A stretch of 64,000 bases of DNA from Pseudomonas sp. FEN (GTDB taxonomy: Bacteria; Pseudomonadota; Gammaproteobacteria; Pseudomonadales; Pseudomonadaceae). Position 1 is the stretch's first letter; each line of letters begins with the position of its first letter. Shown here one piece after another: positions 9,801-17,568 of this stretch. Location: assembly GCF_904067045.1 (NCBI RefSeq), contig NZ_CAJFDC010000007.1, forward strand, positions 496,001 to 560,000, written 5' to 3'. The notes below the pieces were generated by a model. That model ran no database searches, had not been told where the DNA came from, and saw nothing but the letters and a program-made list of their open reading frames with translations. The position numbers and the translations under genes are program-made.

Positions 9801-12800
9801 ACCTTGCAGCGAGCCCATGCCATTACCGAGGCTGGCAGCGCTCAGTTGCAGGTCGGCGTTGCGGCTGGCGATCAGGCCACCGTTGCCGTTCTGTACCGCT
9901 CCGGTCGAAGTGATCAGCAGCTTGTCAGCGGAGCCAATGGTGCCGTTGTTGCTGTTATCCAGACCGCCAGTGAGCAAGGTCAACAGACCCTGACTGGAGA
10001 GTTGGCCGCCCTGGTTATTGATCTGGGCAGAACGCTGAACCAGAAGCGGGCCGACGGCAGAGAGCTTACCGTTAGTGTTGGTCAGCGTGCCCAACAGATC
10101 CAGGGTGACAGCAGCACCACCGCTAAGCGTGCCGTTGCTGTTATCGAGATCGGTGCCGGTGAAGGTCAGGGCTTGCTGGGCGTTGATCGTGCCGCTGCTG
10201 GTCAACGCCATGGCGTTCAGGGTCAGGGCCGCGCCGCTGTCGATCAAACCGCCCTGGGCGTTGTTCAGCAGACCACTGACGGTCAGCGATTGCCCCGCCC
10301 CGCTGGAAAGAATGCCCTTGTTGCTGTTGTCGATACTGCCCGCGTTGACCGTCAAGGTTTGCTGGCTGGCCAGTGCGCCGGCGTTGCTGTTGAGCAAAGC
10401 GCCGCTCAGCGTCACACCGACGTTGCCGCTACGACTGGAAACCGTGCCGTTATTGCGGTTATCCAGGCTGCTGCCAGCGAGTGTCACGCCCTGCCAACCG
10501 GAAAGCAGGCCAGCGTTCTGATTGATCAGATCGGTGGCGGTCAGGCTCAGCAGGTTATTGCTGATCAGTTGGCCGCCGTTGCTGTTATCCAGGGTCCGCG
10601 CTGTCAGGTTGAGGCTCTGCGTACTGGTGAGCGTACCGCCCTGGTTATTCAGGTCCCGCAGGTGATTGATCGTCAGGTTGCCAGCCGTGGTGATCTGGCC
10701 GGCGGCGTTGTTCAGATCGCCCGTTGCCGCACCGAAATCGACGGCAATGGCGCTGCCCAGCAAGCTACCGCCCTGGTTGTTGATCCCAGCGCTGTTGATC
10801 GTCAGGCCACTGGTGGCGTTGATCAGCCCTTGATTCTGGTTGGTGAGCTGACCATCGACCGTCAGCCCCAACTGATTGAGGCTGGTGAGCGTACCGCCGC
10901 TGTTATCCAGACTACCGGCGTGCGCATCCACCGAAGCCGCCGCGATCATGCCCTTGATGGAGCTGAGGGTCTGGTCGATGCGCAAGGTCAGGGCCTGGCT
11001 GCTCAGCAGCTTGCCGTTGTCGTTGTCCAGACTTTCGGCGGCAAAGGTGTAGGCCTGGGCGCTGGAGATTTCACCGCCCTGGTTGTTCACGCCCTTGAGG
11101 TTGTTCAGCACCAGCAAGGGTGCGTTGATATAGCCACCCTGGTTGTTCAGTTGGCCGTGATTGAGGTCCAGGGTCAGGGCGCTGGTGCTGAAGAGCTGGC
11201 CGCCTTGCTGGTCCAGGCCAGTGACACTGGCGGTCAAGGCGTGGCTGCTGGCAATGCTGCCGCCGTCCTGGTTGGTGACCTGCCCTGCATTCAGATTCAG
11301 GGTGTCGTTGCTGCTTAAACGACCGCCGTGGCTGTTATCGAAAGTACCAGTCGTGACCCGGGTTGCACCCTTGCCGGTCAGCACGCCGCCCTGGCTGTTG
11401 TCGAGGCTGGCGCTGGTGAGCCCCAGGGTGGCGTCAGTTGCGATCGTGCCGCCCTGGTTGACCACCGCCCCGTTGCTGGTCACTGTCAGGGCCGTGCCAC
11501 TGGAGAGATTGCCGCTGCTGTTGTCGAGGCTGCCGACATTGACACTCAGGCTGCCGTCACTGGCGATCAAACCCTGAAGGTTGGTCAGGGCACCGTCCAA
11601 GGTCATGACCAACGCCGATTTGCCGCTGAGCGTGCCGCCGCCGTTGTCCAGGCTGCTGCCACTGAGTGTGGTGGTGCCCGTCTTGCCGAGCAGTTGACCG
11701 CCATTGCGGTTGGTGACCGCCGCGACATTCACGTGCAGATCGGTGTCGGCCAGGACCTTGCCGTTGTCGTCGTTGTTGAGTTGTTGACCCACCAGGGTCA
11801 CGGCCTGGGTGCTGGACAGCTCGCCACCCCGGTTATCGATCTGTCCGACGGTGAGGGTGGTGCCTTTGACGCCGCCGATCAGGCCGGCGTGTGTATTGTC
11901 GAGGCTATCGCCGCTCAGGCTCAGATTGCCTTGACTGACCAGCACACCCGCCTGGTTGCCGAACGTCTGGACCGTGCCGGAAAGATCGCCCTTGCTGGAG
12001 ATCGTGCCAGCCGCATTTTCAAGATTGCCGGCCGTCAGGTTGAGGGTACCGTCAGTGCTGAGTTGACCGTTACTGTTGACCAGGTGACCCAAGGCGGCCG
12101 TGAGCGCGGTCGAACTGTTGATCAGACCGCCCAGGCCATTGAGCGCCGTATCAACGGTCAGATTCAGTTGCCCGGCACTCAGTACACGACCCTTGTTCTG
12201 GTTGTCGAGGGTTCCAGCGGTGACGGTAGTTTGCCGCTGCCCACTCAAGGTGCCGCCCTGGTTACCCAAGGTCTGCGTGGCGGTCACCATCAGATCGCGG
12301 CTGGCAATCACGCTCTGCCCGGTGTTGACGACGTTCTGCGCCGTAACGCTGACATCCCCCGTGCTATTGCGCGTGTTATCGGCATTGACCCCGGCTTCGA
12401 TGATGCCGTGGTTGGTCAGCTGACCGCCGCTGTTGAGGGTGATGTTGTCCCTGGCCGCCAGATTGTTCTGGCTGTTCAGATCACCTGTGGTCTGCACGCT
12501 CAAGGTGCTGCCGGCGTAAACCGGACCTTGGGCATCAAGGCTGGCCGCCTTCACATTGACGGCGCCACTGGCGGTGGCCTGGACCATGCTCAGTTGGCCA
12601 TTGGCATCGAGCTGGATATCACCACCGCTGGCCGCCAGATTACCGGCCAGTTTTACCCCTACCCCGGCTTCGGTGCCCACCAGCTTGATGGCGCCGGCGT
12701 ACATCCCACCCAGTGCCGAGGAGTCAATTGCCAGTTGCGGCACGCTGGTTGGGTCTGCCGCACGCGCAGTGGCCTGGAGTGTTTTGGCATCGACATCGTT

Positions 12801-13508
12801 GGCACCGGCAATAATCGCCAGCTTCTGGGCATTGATCTGCGCATTGATCGTGGCGGCGCGGGTGATGATTTCAAACTGGTCGATGTTACCGGCATTGAGC
12901 CCTGCACCATCGATAGACACGCTGCCCTGGTCGACCTGATAACCCGTGACCTGACCGTTTGTGATGACGGCCTTGCCGGTGGTCAGCGTGGCCTGTGGCG
13001 TGTTGATAAAGCCACAGCCGTTACAGCTGATGCCATAGGGGTTGGCAACAATGACGTGGGCCGACTGCCCCGCCACCTCGGTGTAGCCGCGCAACTGGCT
13101 CGGGCTACCGCCATTCACTTCATTGAGAATGACGCTGGCCGCCGCGCCGCTGAAATTCGGGTTGCCGAGAATGATCCCGCCCAGTTGCGTCGACTGGGTC
13201 CTATTCGTTGAGTTGTTGAGGATGACCCCGTTGGCCCCGACGTTGTAGTCGCTGAACTGGTTGTGCGACAGCCCCTGGGCATTCGGCGCGGCGATATTGA
13301 CGATGGGCACGCCATTGCCCGCCTGACCGAGCGTGGTGCCCGGCGCATTGACCACGATCCCATCCGCCTGGGCCAGCAACGGCTGCCAGAACATCGCGTT
13401 CGCCAGAATGAACGCCAACCCGCGCTTGGGGAGTCCCCAAAAATGCTCACGGTTTTTCAGAGCAGCAGAAGGCTGGCGGGCCAGGAAGGCAAACTGACGA
13501 ACGTCCAT
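3843..13508 (-). CDS. cdiA: CdiA / filamentous-haemagglutinin-type two-partner-secretion toxin
   Basis: A 3221-residue exoprotein, secreted by CdiB and displayed as a long filament that delivers a toxin to neighbouring cells. Start: the ATG at 13508 (MDVRQFAFLARQ), preferred over an upstream TTG. Order: extended signal peptide (1-50); TPS domain with NPNF and VANPYGISCNGCGFINT motifs (about 50-290); haemagglutinin repeats with LDN-x-GG patterns to about 1700; a Cys-containing segment near 1719 (VDCGDGDCF), a likely receptor-binding region; further FHA-2 repeats from about 2200; a hydrophobic Gly/Ala-rich pretoxin region near 2656; and a toxin domain of about 129 residues after GAKG at 3092, ending FTLRNFSSSS, AWTIDVPK and EIKFLIGNP. 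No VENN motif was seen; GAK appears to take its place. Confidence 0.95.
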   Translation of the reverse strand: MDVRQFAFLARQPSAALKNREHFWGLPKRGLAFILANAMFWQPLLAQADGIVVNAPGTTLGQAGNGVPIVNIAAPNAQGLSHNQFSDYNVGANGVILNNSTNRTQSTQLGGIILGNPNFSGAAASVILNEVNGGSPSQLRGYTEVAGQSAHVIVANPYGISCNGCGFINTPQATLTTGKAVITNGQVTGYQVDQGSVSIDGAGLNAGNIDQFEIITRAATINAQINAQKLAIIAGANDVDAKTLQATARAADPTSVPQLAIDSSALGGMYAGAIKLVGTEAGVGVKLAGNLAASGGDIQLDANGQLSMVQATASGAVNVKAASLDAQGPVYAGSTLSVQTTGDLNSQNNLAARDNITLNSGGQLTNHGIIEAGVNADNTRNSTGDVSVTAQNVVNTGQSVIASRDLMVTATQTLGNQGGTLSGQRQTTVTAGTLDNQNKGRVLSAGQLNLTVDTALNGLGGLINSSTALTAALGHLVNSNGQLSTDGTLNLTAGNLENAAGTISSKGDLSGTVQTFGNQAGVLVSQGNLSLSGDSLDNTHAGLIGGVKGTTLTVGQIDNRGGELSSTQAVTLVGQQLNNDDNGKVLADTDLHVNVAAVTNRNGGQLLGKTGTTTLSGSSLDNGGGTLSGKSALVMTLDGALTNLQGLIASDGSLSVNVGSLDNSSGNLSSGTALTVTSNGAVVNQGGTIATDATLGLTSASLDNSQGGVLTGKGATRVTTGTFDNSHGGRLSSNDTLNLNAGQVTNQDGGSIASSHALTASVTGLDQQGGQLFSTSALTLDLNHGQLNNQGGYINAPLLVLNNLKGVNNQGGEISSAQAYTFAAESLDNDNGKLLSSQALTLRIDQTLSSIKGMIAAASVDAHAGSLDNSGGTLTSLNQLGLTVDGQLTNQNQGLINATSGLTINSAGINNQGGSLLGSAIAVDFGAATGDLNNAAGQITTAGNLTINHLRDLNNQGGTLTSTQSLNLTARTLDNSNGGQLISNNLLSLTATDLINQNAGLLSGWQGVTLAGSSLDNRNNGTVSSRSGNVGVTLSGALLNSNAGALASQQTLTVNAGSIDNSNKGILSSGAGQSLTVSGLLNNAQGGLIDSGAALTLNAMALTSSGTINAQQALTFTGTDLDNSNGTLSGGAAVTLDLLGTLTNTNGKLSAVGPLLVQRSAQINNQGGQLSSQGLLTLLTGGLDNSNNGTIGSADKLLITSTGAVQNGNGGLIASRNADLQLSAASLGNGMGSLQGQGAVNLDVSGDIDNQSGKVIAQSGDLTLNAANIDSRGGLLSSIAGALQARVVGVLKNGYDLNNNSQGGQIQAQRLDLQAWGGIDNNGGHLTAQTGDTLIATGAGDFDNRNGGVYAKGLVQVTGHNFDNSGDTDGQIGGQQIALTLGGALNNRLGIIESGSTLAITAASLDNQTGQLRALGGSGKTEFQIGGLFDNSNGKLETANSDLTLGVGSFLNQGGSVLHTGTGTFDTATANITNAGGSFVTSGGLTLTADNWTNSSVIQAGRLTVNVNTLNQTAGGQLLASTSLIGTGGNWSNDGLIASDGTASLNLSGSYGGNGRYTSLSTLGLSAAQVNLSSSASIAGGGDTTLNAGGQLSNYGRLTSAAGMSITAGTINNYGTLGSAQKLSLNTPTLLNDQGLIFSGSDMDIKVNDFTNQNAALYSLGSLAISGVQGGKANNVINFSSSMQVEGDFSLASAVFENTRKATVGKETLLSGDITVDCGDGDCFTLHYHVDENYVSESSFEGPAATVSVTGNLTGDVGRFTNFASSVAVGKNLTLNADSFENQSVSSGEFTRSRMYVAGSYGNNDALNYLFEHLAFGAGDPSPDGIDALYVYANRNSKYWHQYTTNGCTADGGECGPWLMDIGNQTIFRSNALFGIGPEVALPAAIAAYTLISDVKQYQTGSSVASVIQAGGTVVINATNSIQNGDLRSFAAFSDQAGNQQDTAVSRNTAVAEIHLNAQLSPDLAKQQVNPTSLPDFALPTGQNGLFRLSGQGSGTTTSNAPTWSVGGSIINTTQRQSTPGDLAAPAQITVADSPQSLARVQGLPDNSARTNPQKYLIETNPALTDLKQFMSSDYLLSNLGYNPDDSAKRLGDGLYEQRLIDQAVVARTGQRFIDGQTSDDAQFKYLMDNAISSQKQLNLSYGVGLTNEQVAALTHDIVWMEKQVVNGEEVMVPVLYLAQANNRLAPNGALIEGNDVSLIAGQDLSNSGTLHADNTLSAVAGNDLVNSGLTQAYTRLDLLAGNNLTNKAGGIIAGRDVSLTAVSGDVTNERSITTYGGSVDSYSSSTDVVDSAARIEAANSLSISAGRDVNNTGGVLQSGLDTVIKAGRDVNLTSATATNDVRIDSAHSETVNQYTGSVESGRDLSLTAGRDVAVIASQLDAKRDVTMTAAQSLVLASAANESHSYSKTSHVTQQQDHVAQVATSVNAGGDVRLSSGQDMALVSSKVNAGNDAYLVAGGKLNVLAAQNTDYSLYDKKSSGGLLGGGSSRHDEVTQVTNVGSEVKAGGDIGLISGSDQRYQVAKLDSNKDLTLQSGGSITFEGVKDLHKEDHSKSDNGFAWTSMSGRGSTDETLQQTQMSAKGQLVIKAVDGLHIDVKQINEQTVSQAIDAMVQADPQLAWLKDAEKRGDVDWRQIKELHDSYSYSHSGLGAGAMLVIMIIVTVLTAGAASSAIGSMAEAGVGSGSAMAAGGSEAMMAAGTAVGTESAGWANVALTASAMSMASTGVVSVINNQGNLGAALSDTFSASSLKNAAISGLAAGAISYADSTWFKPVAGATSGGSQVTTLGPVQNPGYTSQMLTWSNAADTALRSGANAVISSGISTAINGGSFGSNLGSALINEGIDLGAAAGNRGVGDLAQVLGVDPGTATTMMLHSMLGGLISVAKGQDFTSGAIAGGVAEGLTPIANGLLAQYVSDQFAAGDLSQQGSQDKIATAQIIGLLSASLAGGDAATGSMIGGYGEKYNEQQHLQKMMATAAALRKLFPKSTGGNLEGDIAAQDPTNQSDSMGMPISGSSSTNPPNQTTLMLAALTGGVAGRFGASLAISLEEALASLPSIERVFSISENTTPEGTAGTPKIVTNVVPEGEAVDEAAGAKGIPSISRSTEITELFSSSSTRSGIQIGDRSLIEVPNTGNAKIFSGATDVEVKQYFSELTGSTDLPSPRTIPGKGDIYVVNTPEGNFTLRNFSSSSGQTGPAWTIDVPKAATGTTYNPEIKFLIGNP
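4224..4232 (-). repeat. CDI module junction copy 1 (GGTGCAAAA) inside cdiA
   Basis: Minus-strand GGTGCAAAA encoding Gly-Ala-Lys (EAAGAKG) where the conserved part of CdiA passes into its variable toxin. Both orphan modules start with the same nine bases, which suggests the point at which toxin ends are exchanged. Confidence 0.65.
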
Positions 13509-13544
13509 GTCGGGATCTCGATGCAACGCGTGCAGTGAATGGAA

Positions 13545-15260
13545 TTAGAGGAAGAAATCCAGGCGAAAATAGATCGGCGCTTCACGCTCGGTGATCGGCG
13601 CGGGTCGTTCCAGGGAGTTGGCGAACGTCACGGTGGCGGCGACATGCTTGCCCCGGGCAAACAGCTCGATCGAGTCGCTGGTCATGCGCCCGTGCTGTTC
13701 GGCGCTGTAGCGGCCATGACGAATCACGCCCTGGTCGTAACCGACACTGGTGCCGTACTCGGAGAGCAGCGGCTGCAGCCATGCCCAGGTCACCGGCCTG
13801 CTCCAGCGCAGGTCATTGCGCCAGTAACCGCCGCTGTCGCCGGACAAGGTCTGATCCTTGTAGCCACGAATGGACGACTGCCCCCCCAGGCTCATGCGCT
13901 GCGAGCTGAACAACACGTCGTCGCTGCGCTGACCGGTCATCAGACTGCTGAAGCTGAATGACTCGCCCCATAGCTTGAACGGTTGCAGGTAGCTGACCGT
14001 GGCGGTGTATTTGCGATAACGGGCATCGGCCAGTCCCTGCCTGAAATTCGGCCCATTGTCCTGGGCATCGAAAGCACTGATACCGTCCTGCATCCCCAGG
14101 TCAAGGTTGACGAAGGCACTGCCGATCCGCCGACCATGGGTGATGCCGAACTGTGCTTCGCTCAGGCGGTTGCTGCTGTCGGCCAGCTTGCTCTTTTCAA
14201 TAAAGTTGTTGGTGCGCAGGTAGGTCAGGCCGGTATTGAGCGAGGTCTTGCTCAGGGCATCGCGGTAGATCACCCGCTCCAGTTTCACCTGGTGGTTCTG
14301 GCTATCGCCGGTCGACTCGAAGTTGAAGCCGCTGGCCTGCTGCTGGGTACGATAGTCGCTTTCGCTGTAGGTGTAGCTCAGGTTCCACCAGCCGAACGGC
14401 AGGTTGTAATAGAGCATGGCATTGCGCGAGTTCTTCGTTTGGTCGCTGACCACATCATGACCGGCACGCAAGGAAAACTGATCGGCCAAGCCCAACGGGC
14501 TGTCCCAATCGAAGGTCGTCCCGGCCTGTTGCTCACCGGTGCTTCGCTGACCATCGTTGCCGTAGGAAAGCCCGGCCCGCCAAGGCTTCTGCGGGGTGTT
14601 CTTGACCAACACCTCGCTGCCACCGACTTCCTTGCCCGGAGCCAGCTCCATCTGCGCCTGGTTCGACGGCAGGCGGTTCAGTTGGTCGACCATCTGCTCG
14701 ATCTCGCGCAGGTTGAGCAACTCGCCCGGCTTGCCCGGAAAACTCATCGCCAGTTCACGGTCGGACAAACCGCTGCCGTCCGCGCCCTTCAGGCCTTCGA
14801 GCTTGCCTTCGACCACCAGCACCTTCAGGTTACCCGTGGACAGGTCCTGCTGCGGCAAGTAGGCGCGGCTGGTGACCAGGCCTTTTTCGATATAGCGATC
14901 AGTGATGACCTTGAGCAGCTCGTTAAGCTGCGGCACACCCAGGCACTGGCCAATGTAAGGCTTGAGCAGGCGTTCGCGCTCGCCCGCGGACAGGGCATCA
15001 GCCCCTTGCAGGTCAACGCTCTTGATCGGGAAACAACGGGTATCGGCCGGGGCCATCGGCGCCACGGGAGCCGCTGCTTTACCGGGCAGTTCCTTGAGTT
15101 CTTCGAGACGGCGACGCTGCTCTTCGAGCAGGCGATCCTGGCGATCACGGATCAGGTCGGTATCACCGGGAGTAGGGGCGGCAGTCACGGAGAATGAGGC
15201 GACCAAACCAACCAACGCCAGCGCCCAAAAGGTACCCATCCTGAGAGTTGAAACACGCAT
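13545..15260 (-). CDS. cdiB: CdiB / ShlB-FhaC-HecB family outer-membrane transporter
   Basis: A 571-residue TpsB transporter that recognises the CdiA TPS domain in the periplasm and threads it through the outer membrane. An N-terminal signal peptide ends near AAPTPG, followed by a charged helix (DRQDRLLEEQRRRLEELKEL) that plugs the pore, POTRA domains (about 75-240, with FPIKSVDLQGADAL and LVVEGKLEG), and a 16-stranded barrel with the conserved SSIRGYKDQ loop motif, ending YFRLDFFL. Length is normal for the family. The start ATG at 15260 has AAGGGA seven bases upstream. The gene lies 36 bp in front of cdiA in the same direction and heads the CDI operon. Confidence 0.95.
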   Translation of the reverse strand: MRVSTLRMGTFWALALVGLVASFSVTAAPTPGDTDLIRDRQDRLLEEQRRRLEELKELPGKAAAPVAPMAPADTRCFPIKSVDLQGADALSAGERERLLKPYIGQCLGVPQLNELLKVITDRYIEKGLVTSRAYLPQQDLSTGNLKVLVVEGKLEGLKGADGSGLSDRELAMSFPGKPGELLNLREIEQMVDQLNRLPSNQAQMELAPGKEVGGSEVLVKNTPQKPWRAGLSYGNDGQRSTGEQQAGTTFDWDSPLGLADQFSLRAGHDVVSDQTKNSRNAMLYYNLPFGWWNLSYTYSESDYRTQQQASGFNFESTGDSQNHQVKLERVIYRDALSKTSLNTGLTYLRTNNFIEKSKLADSSNRLSEAQFGITHGRRIGSAFVNLDLGMQDGISAFDAQDNGPNFRQGLADARYRKYTATVSYLQPFKLWGESFSFSSLMTGQRSDDVLFSSQRMSLGGQSSIRGYKDQTLSGDSGGYWRNDLRWSRPVTWAWLQPLLSEYGTSVGYDQGVIRHGRYSAEQHGRMTSDSIELFARGKHVAATVTFANSLERPAPITEREAPIYFRLDFFL

Positions 15261-15303
15261 GCCAGAATCCCTTCAGATGGCTACGTGCCATCAATCGGCG
15301 GCG

Positions 15304-15332
15304 ATACTATGACGACATTTCAATGGCGTCAA
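15304..15332 (-). promoter_or_regulatory. Predicted sigma-70 promoter of the cdiBA operon
   Basis: On the minus strand, TTGACG (15332-15327) and TAGTAT (15309-15304) are separated by exactly 17 bases, 44 bases before the cdiB start codon. An AT-rich block (AAATATTAAATATTT) lies just upstream, like an UP element. Prediction from sequence only. Confidence 0.6.
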
Positions 15333-15602
15333 TTTGTCAAATATTAAATATTTAAGATTGTTACAGGCGTTTTTTTGACACAATTAAGTACATAAAATCT
15401 AGCGAAGGTAATCGATTGAAAAATATTGATTCTGCTCTGATTAGCCGGTCGCGGTAGGAATGGCAGTTACCTGCCCCCCCTAAGCTCACTACGCTACGAA
15501 ATTTCGGCACCAATCTAATCGCACTCAACAAATTCGTAGTCATACATCACGAATTTGCCCCCCCCCGCATTGAGCATCACAACCCAAGACTCAATAGCTC
15601 AT
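15333..15602. other. Intergenic region with two poly-C tracts
   Basis: Between the cdiB promoter and the next gene. It contains runs of seven C at 15474-15480 and nine C at 15558-15566. The 60-codon frame at 15361-15543 is not convincing. No function is assigned. Confidence 0.4.
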
Positions 15603-15638
15603 CAGTCAGGCAAGCCGCGTAGGCGGCTTGCCTGACTG
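15603..15638. terminator. Perfect 16-bp hairpin, 4-base loop
   Basis: CAGTCAGG... style inverted repeat: the left arm 15603-15618 pairs fully with 15623-15638 around the loop GTAG. There is no T-run on either side, so it may be a structural or REP-like element rather than an intrinsic terminator. Confidence 0.45.
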
Positions 15639-15687
15639 GCTCTATGCCCGTGCAATGACTTCATCTCTCTATAAAAGGAAAGCGCTC

Positions 15688-16023
15688 ATGACCATCCAGT
15701 GTCCAAGCTGCCAATCAGCTTCTGTAATGACCAAAGATGTTGCCAAGAAAATCGGTGCCCTCATCGGCACCGTCGGCGGTGCCGCCCAAGGGGTCACCGG
15801 GGCAATGGCCGGGGCCGAGGTTGGCGCTGTTATCGGCGTCATCGCCGGACCTCCTGGGGTCGCCGTTGGCGGGATGGCCGGCGCCATTCTCGGCGGGCTA
15901 GCAGGTGCGGCGACCGGCTGTATTGCTGGCGCAAAACTCGGCGAGATCGTCGATGAACGGGTTTTGGACAATTACCTCTGCCTCGACTGCGGACTGTCGT
16001 TTAGTTGCCGTCATTCCGCTTGA
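15688..16023 (+). CDS. Small zinc-ribbon protein with glycine-zipper insert
   Basis: A 111-residue protein of unknown function. Start: the ATG at 15688 after AAGGAAA; the longer frame from 15628 lacks a ribosome-binding site. It has CPSC near the N-terminus (residues 5-8) and CLDC near the C-terminus, which together could bind one zinc ion. Between them lies a long Gly/Ala-rich stretch (GAMAGAEVGAVIGVIAG and more) typical of glycine-zipper membrane-inserting segments. The same split layout occurs in the protein at 17222-17551. The leader TATAAAAGGAA also resembles that of the next gene. Confidence 0.75.
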   Translation: MTIQCPSCQSASVMTKDVAKKIGALIGTVGGAAQGVTGAMAGAEVGAVIGVIAGPPGVAVGGMAGAILGGLAGAATGCIAGAKLGEIVDERVLDNYLCLDCGLSFSCRHSA

Positions 16024-16166
16024 ACTGCTCACCTCCCGCTTGAAGCAATCGCTATTCACCATCTGATCCATCGCTTCTCCCCCTCTCGATCAACACCCCG
16101 CACGCCGACTGATCCCTGCTGAATCCTCAGCAGCCTCGCCGTGCGCCTATAAAAAGGAAGCTCCCC

Positions 16167-17135
16167 ATGGCACACCTCATCGAACAAATGGCTTACGTTG
16201 GCGCCACGCCCTGGCATGGTCTGGGCAATCAGCTCTCGCCCAAGCAACCGCTGGAAGTCTGGCAACAAGAAGCCGGAATGAACTGGCAGATCCAAGAGTC
16301 ACCCGTGCGCTTTATGGCTGACTCCATCGGAAATCTCGGCACCATCCATTCGTTTCCCGAACACAAGGTGCTCTACCGGTCGGATAGCAAAGAAGCCCTG
16401 TCCGTCGTCTCGAAACGCTACCAGGTGGTCCAACCCCGTGAGGTCCTGGAGTTTTACCGTGATCTGACCGAACGCTCTGGTTATGAACTGGAGACTGCTG
16501 GCGTCCTGAAAGGCGGACGCAAACTCTGGGCCTTGGCACGAACTGGACAGTCAGTCGTGCTCAAAGGTAATGACGTGGTCAATGGCTATTTACTGCTGGC
16601 CACTTCCTGCGACGGGACGCTGGCTACCACCGCGACTCCAACCACCGTTCGCGTCGTTTGCAATAACACCCTGAGCATTGCAGTCAATGGCGCCAGCCAG
16701 GCGATCAAGGTCCCGCACAGCACCCGTTTCAATCCACAGGCCGTGAAGCAGCAATTGGGCATCGCCGTCTCGCAATGGGACGACTTCATGTACCGCATGC
16801 GAATGCTCGCCGAACGCAAAGTCCAAGACCGTGAAGCCAAAGATTTTCTGCGTAGCGTGTTAAGCGAAGTGCAGACGGGCAACCCCGAGCGGACCGGAGT
16901 CTCAAATGAGCGGGCCTTAACGAAGGTGCTGAGCCTGTATGAAGGTCATGGTCGAGGGGCGGAGCTAGAGGCGGCCAAGGGCACGGCCTGGGGTCTGCTC
17001 AACGCGGTCACTGAGTATGTCGATCACGAGCGCCGCGCTCGCAGCAACGAGTACCGCATGGACACCGCCTGGTTCGGCCAAGGAGCGGTCATCAAACAGC
17101 GAGCACTCAACACCGCCCTGCAACTGGTGGCTTGA
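16167..17135 (+). CDS. DUF932 domain-containing protein (phage/plasmid-type)
   Basis: A 322-residue protein of the DUF932 family, common on plasmids, phages and islands; its biochemical role is not established. The N-terminus (MAHLIEQMAYVGATPWHGLG) and the central TVRVVCNNTLSIA stretch are family hallmarks, and the length is usual. Cytoplasmic, without membrane segments. Start ATG at 16167 after AAGGAAG. It sits between two split zinc-ribbon genes in the same direction, suggesting one functional group, perhaps maintenance functions of a former mobile element. The family call is strong, the role open. Confidence 0.88.
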   Translation: MAHLIEQMAYVGATPWHGLGNQLSPKQPLEVWQQEAGMNWQIQESPVRFMADSIGNLGTIHSFPEHKVLYRSDSKEALSVVSKRYQVVQPREVLEFYRDLTERSGYELETAGVLKGGRKLWALARTGQSVVLKGNDVVNGYLLLATSCDGTLATTATPTTVRVVCNNTLSIAVNGASQAIKVPHSTRFNPQAVKQQLGIAVSQWDDFMYRMRMLAERKVQDREAKDFLRSVLSEVQTGNPERTGVSNERALTKVLSLYEGHGRGAELEAAKGTAWGLLNAVTEYVDHERRARSNEYRMDTAWFGQGAVIKQRALNTALQLVA

Positions 17136-17152
17136 AAAGCCCGCCGCATAAA

Positions 17153-17170
17153 GGGAGGCCTACGCCTCCC
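17153..17170 (+). terminator. Hairpin after the DUF932 gene
   Basis: GGGAGGC-CTAC-GCCTCCC, a perfect 7-bp GC-rich stem 17 bases after the stop, followed by TCATCC rather than a T-run. A plausible weak terminator. Confidence 0.5.
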
Positions 17171-17221
17171 TCATCCATAGGTTTTCTCTCAGTGATTTAA
17201 CCCTTTCACCGGAGCTCCACC

Positions 17222-17551
17222 ATGCCCCCACGCTGCCTGATCTGCGATTCAAAGGCTGTACTGTCCAAAGAGGCCGCTAACGCTGCCGTCATGCTCATTG
17301 GGACCATTGATAGCTTTCTACTCAGTGTGCGCCAGGCCCATACCCAAGGCCTGGTAACTGACCCGGAAACCCGACCTGAAAGTCTGCTCGTGCAGTTGCT
17401 CGACCTGATCGGCGAAAGCGTTTCCAGTGCGACATCTGGCTATACCGCCATGACGGCATTTGCCAGAGACGTGCAGAAATATCAATTCAACCACTATGAC
17501 TTTCTCTGCTTACGCTGTGGGACCAAGTTCGATCAGAACGCCGAGACCTGA
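17222..17551 (+). CDS. Small protein with split zinc ribbon
   Basis: A 109-residue protein of unknown function. It begins MPPRCLICDSKAVLSKEAAN and ends FLCLRCGTKFDQ: a CxxC pair at each end, separated by a helical region of about 80 residues. This is the layout of the protein at 15688 with a different insert. Start ATG at 17222 with CGGAGC upstream. It faces the XRE regulator gene at 17569 tail to tail with only 17 bases between them. No family recognised; a zinc-binding role is inferred from the cysteines. Confidence 0.75.
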   Translation: MPPRCLICDSKAVLSKEAANAAVMLIGTIDSFLLSVRQAHTQGLVTDPETRPESLLVQLLDLIGESVSSATSGYTAMTAFARDVQKYQFNHYDFLCLRCGTKFDQNAET

Positions 17552-17568
17552 AAGCCCCACAGCCTCGA

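Noticed and set aside
9000-12500. Regular short DNA repeats that could suggest a CRISPR-like array
   Set aside because: They are degenerate, coding, and correspond to the roughly 20-residue haemagglutinin repeats of CdiA.
8646-13211. Several long plus-strand open frames opposite cdiA (for example 9804-11318 and 11328-13211)
   Set aside because: Their repetitive translations mirror the haemagglutinin repeats of cdiA; no ribosome-binding sites and no recognisable proteins.
15361-15543. Minus-strand frame of 60 codons upstream of cdiB
   Set aside because: It ends next to the poly-C tract, lacks a ribosome-binding site, and shows no conserved feature.
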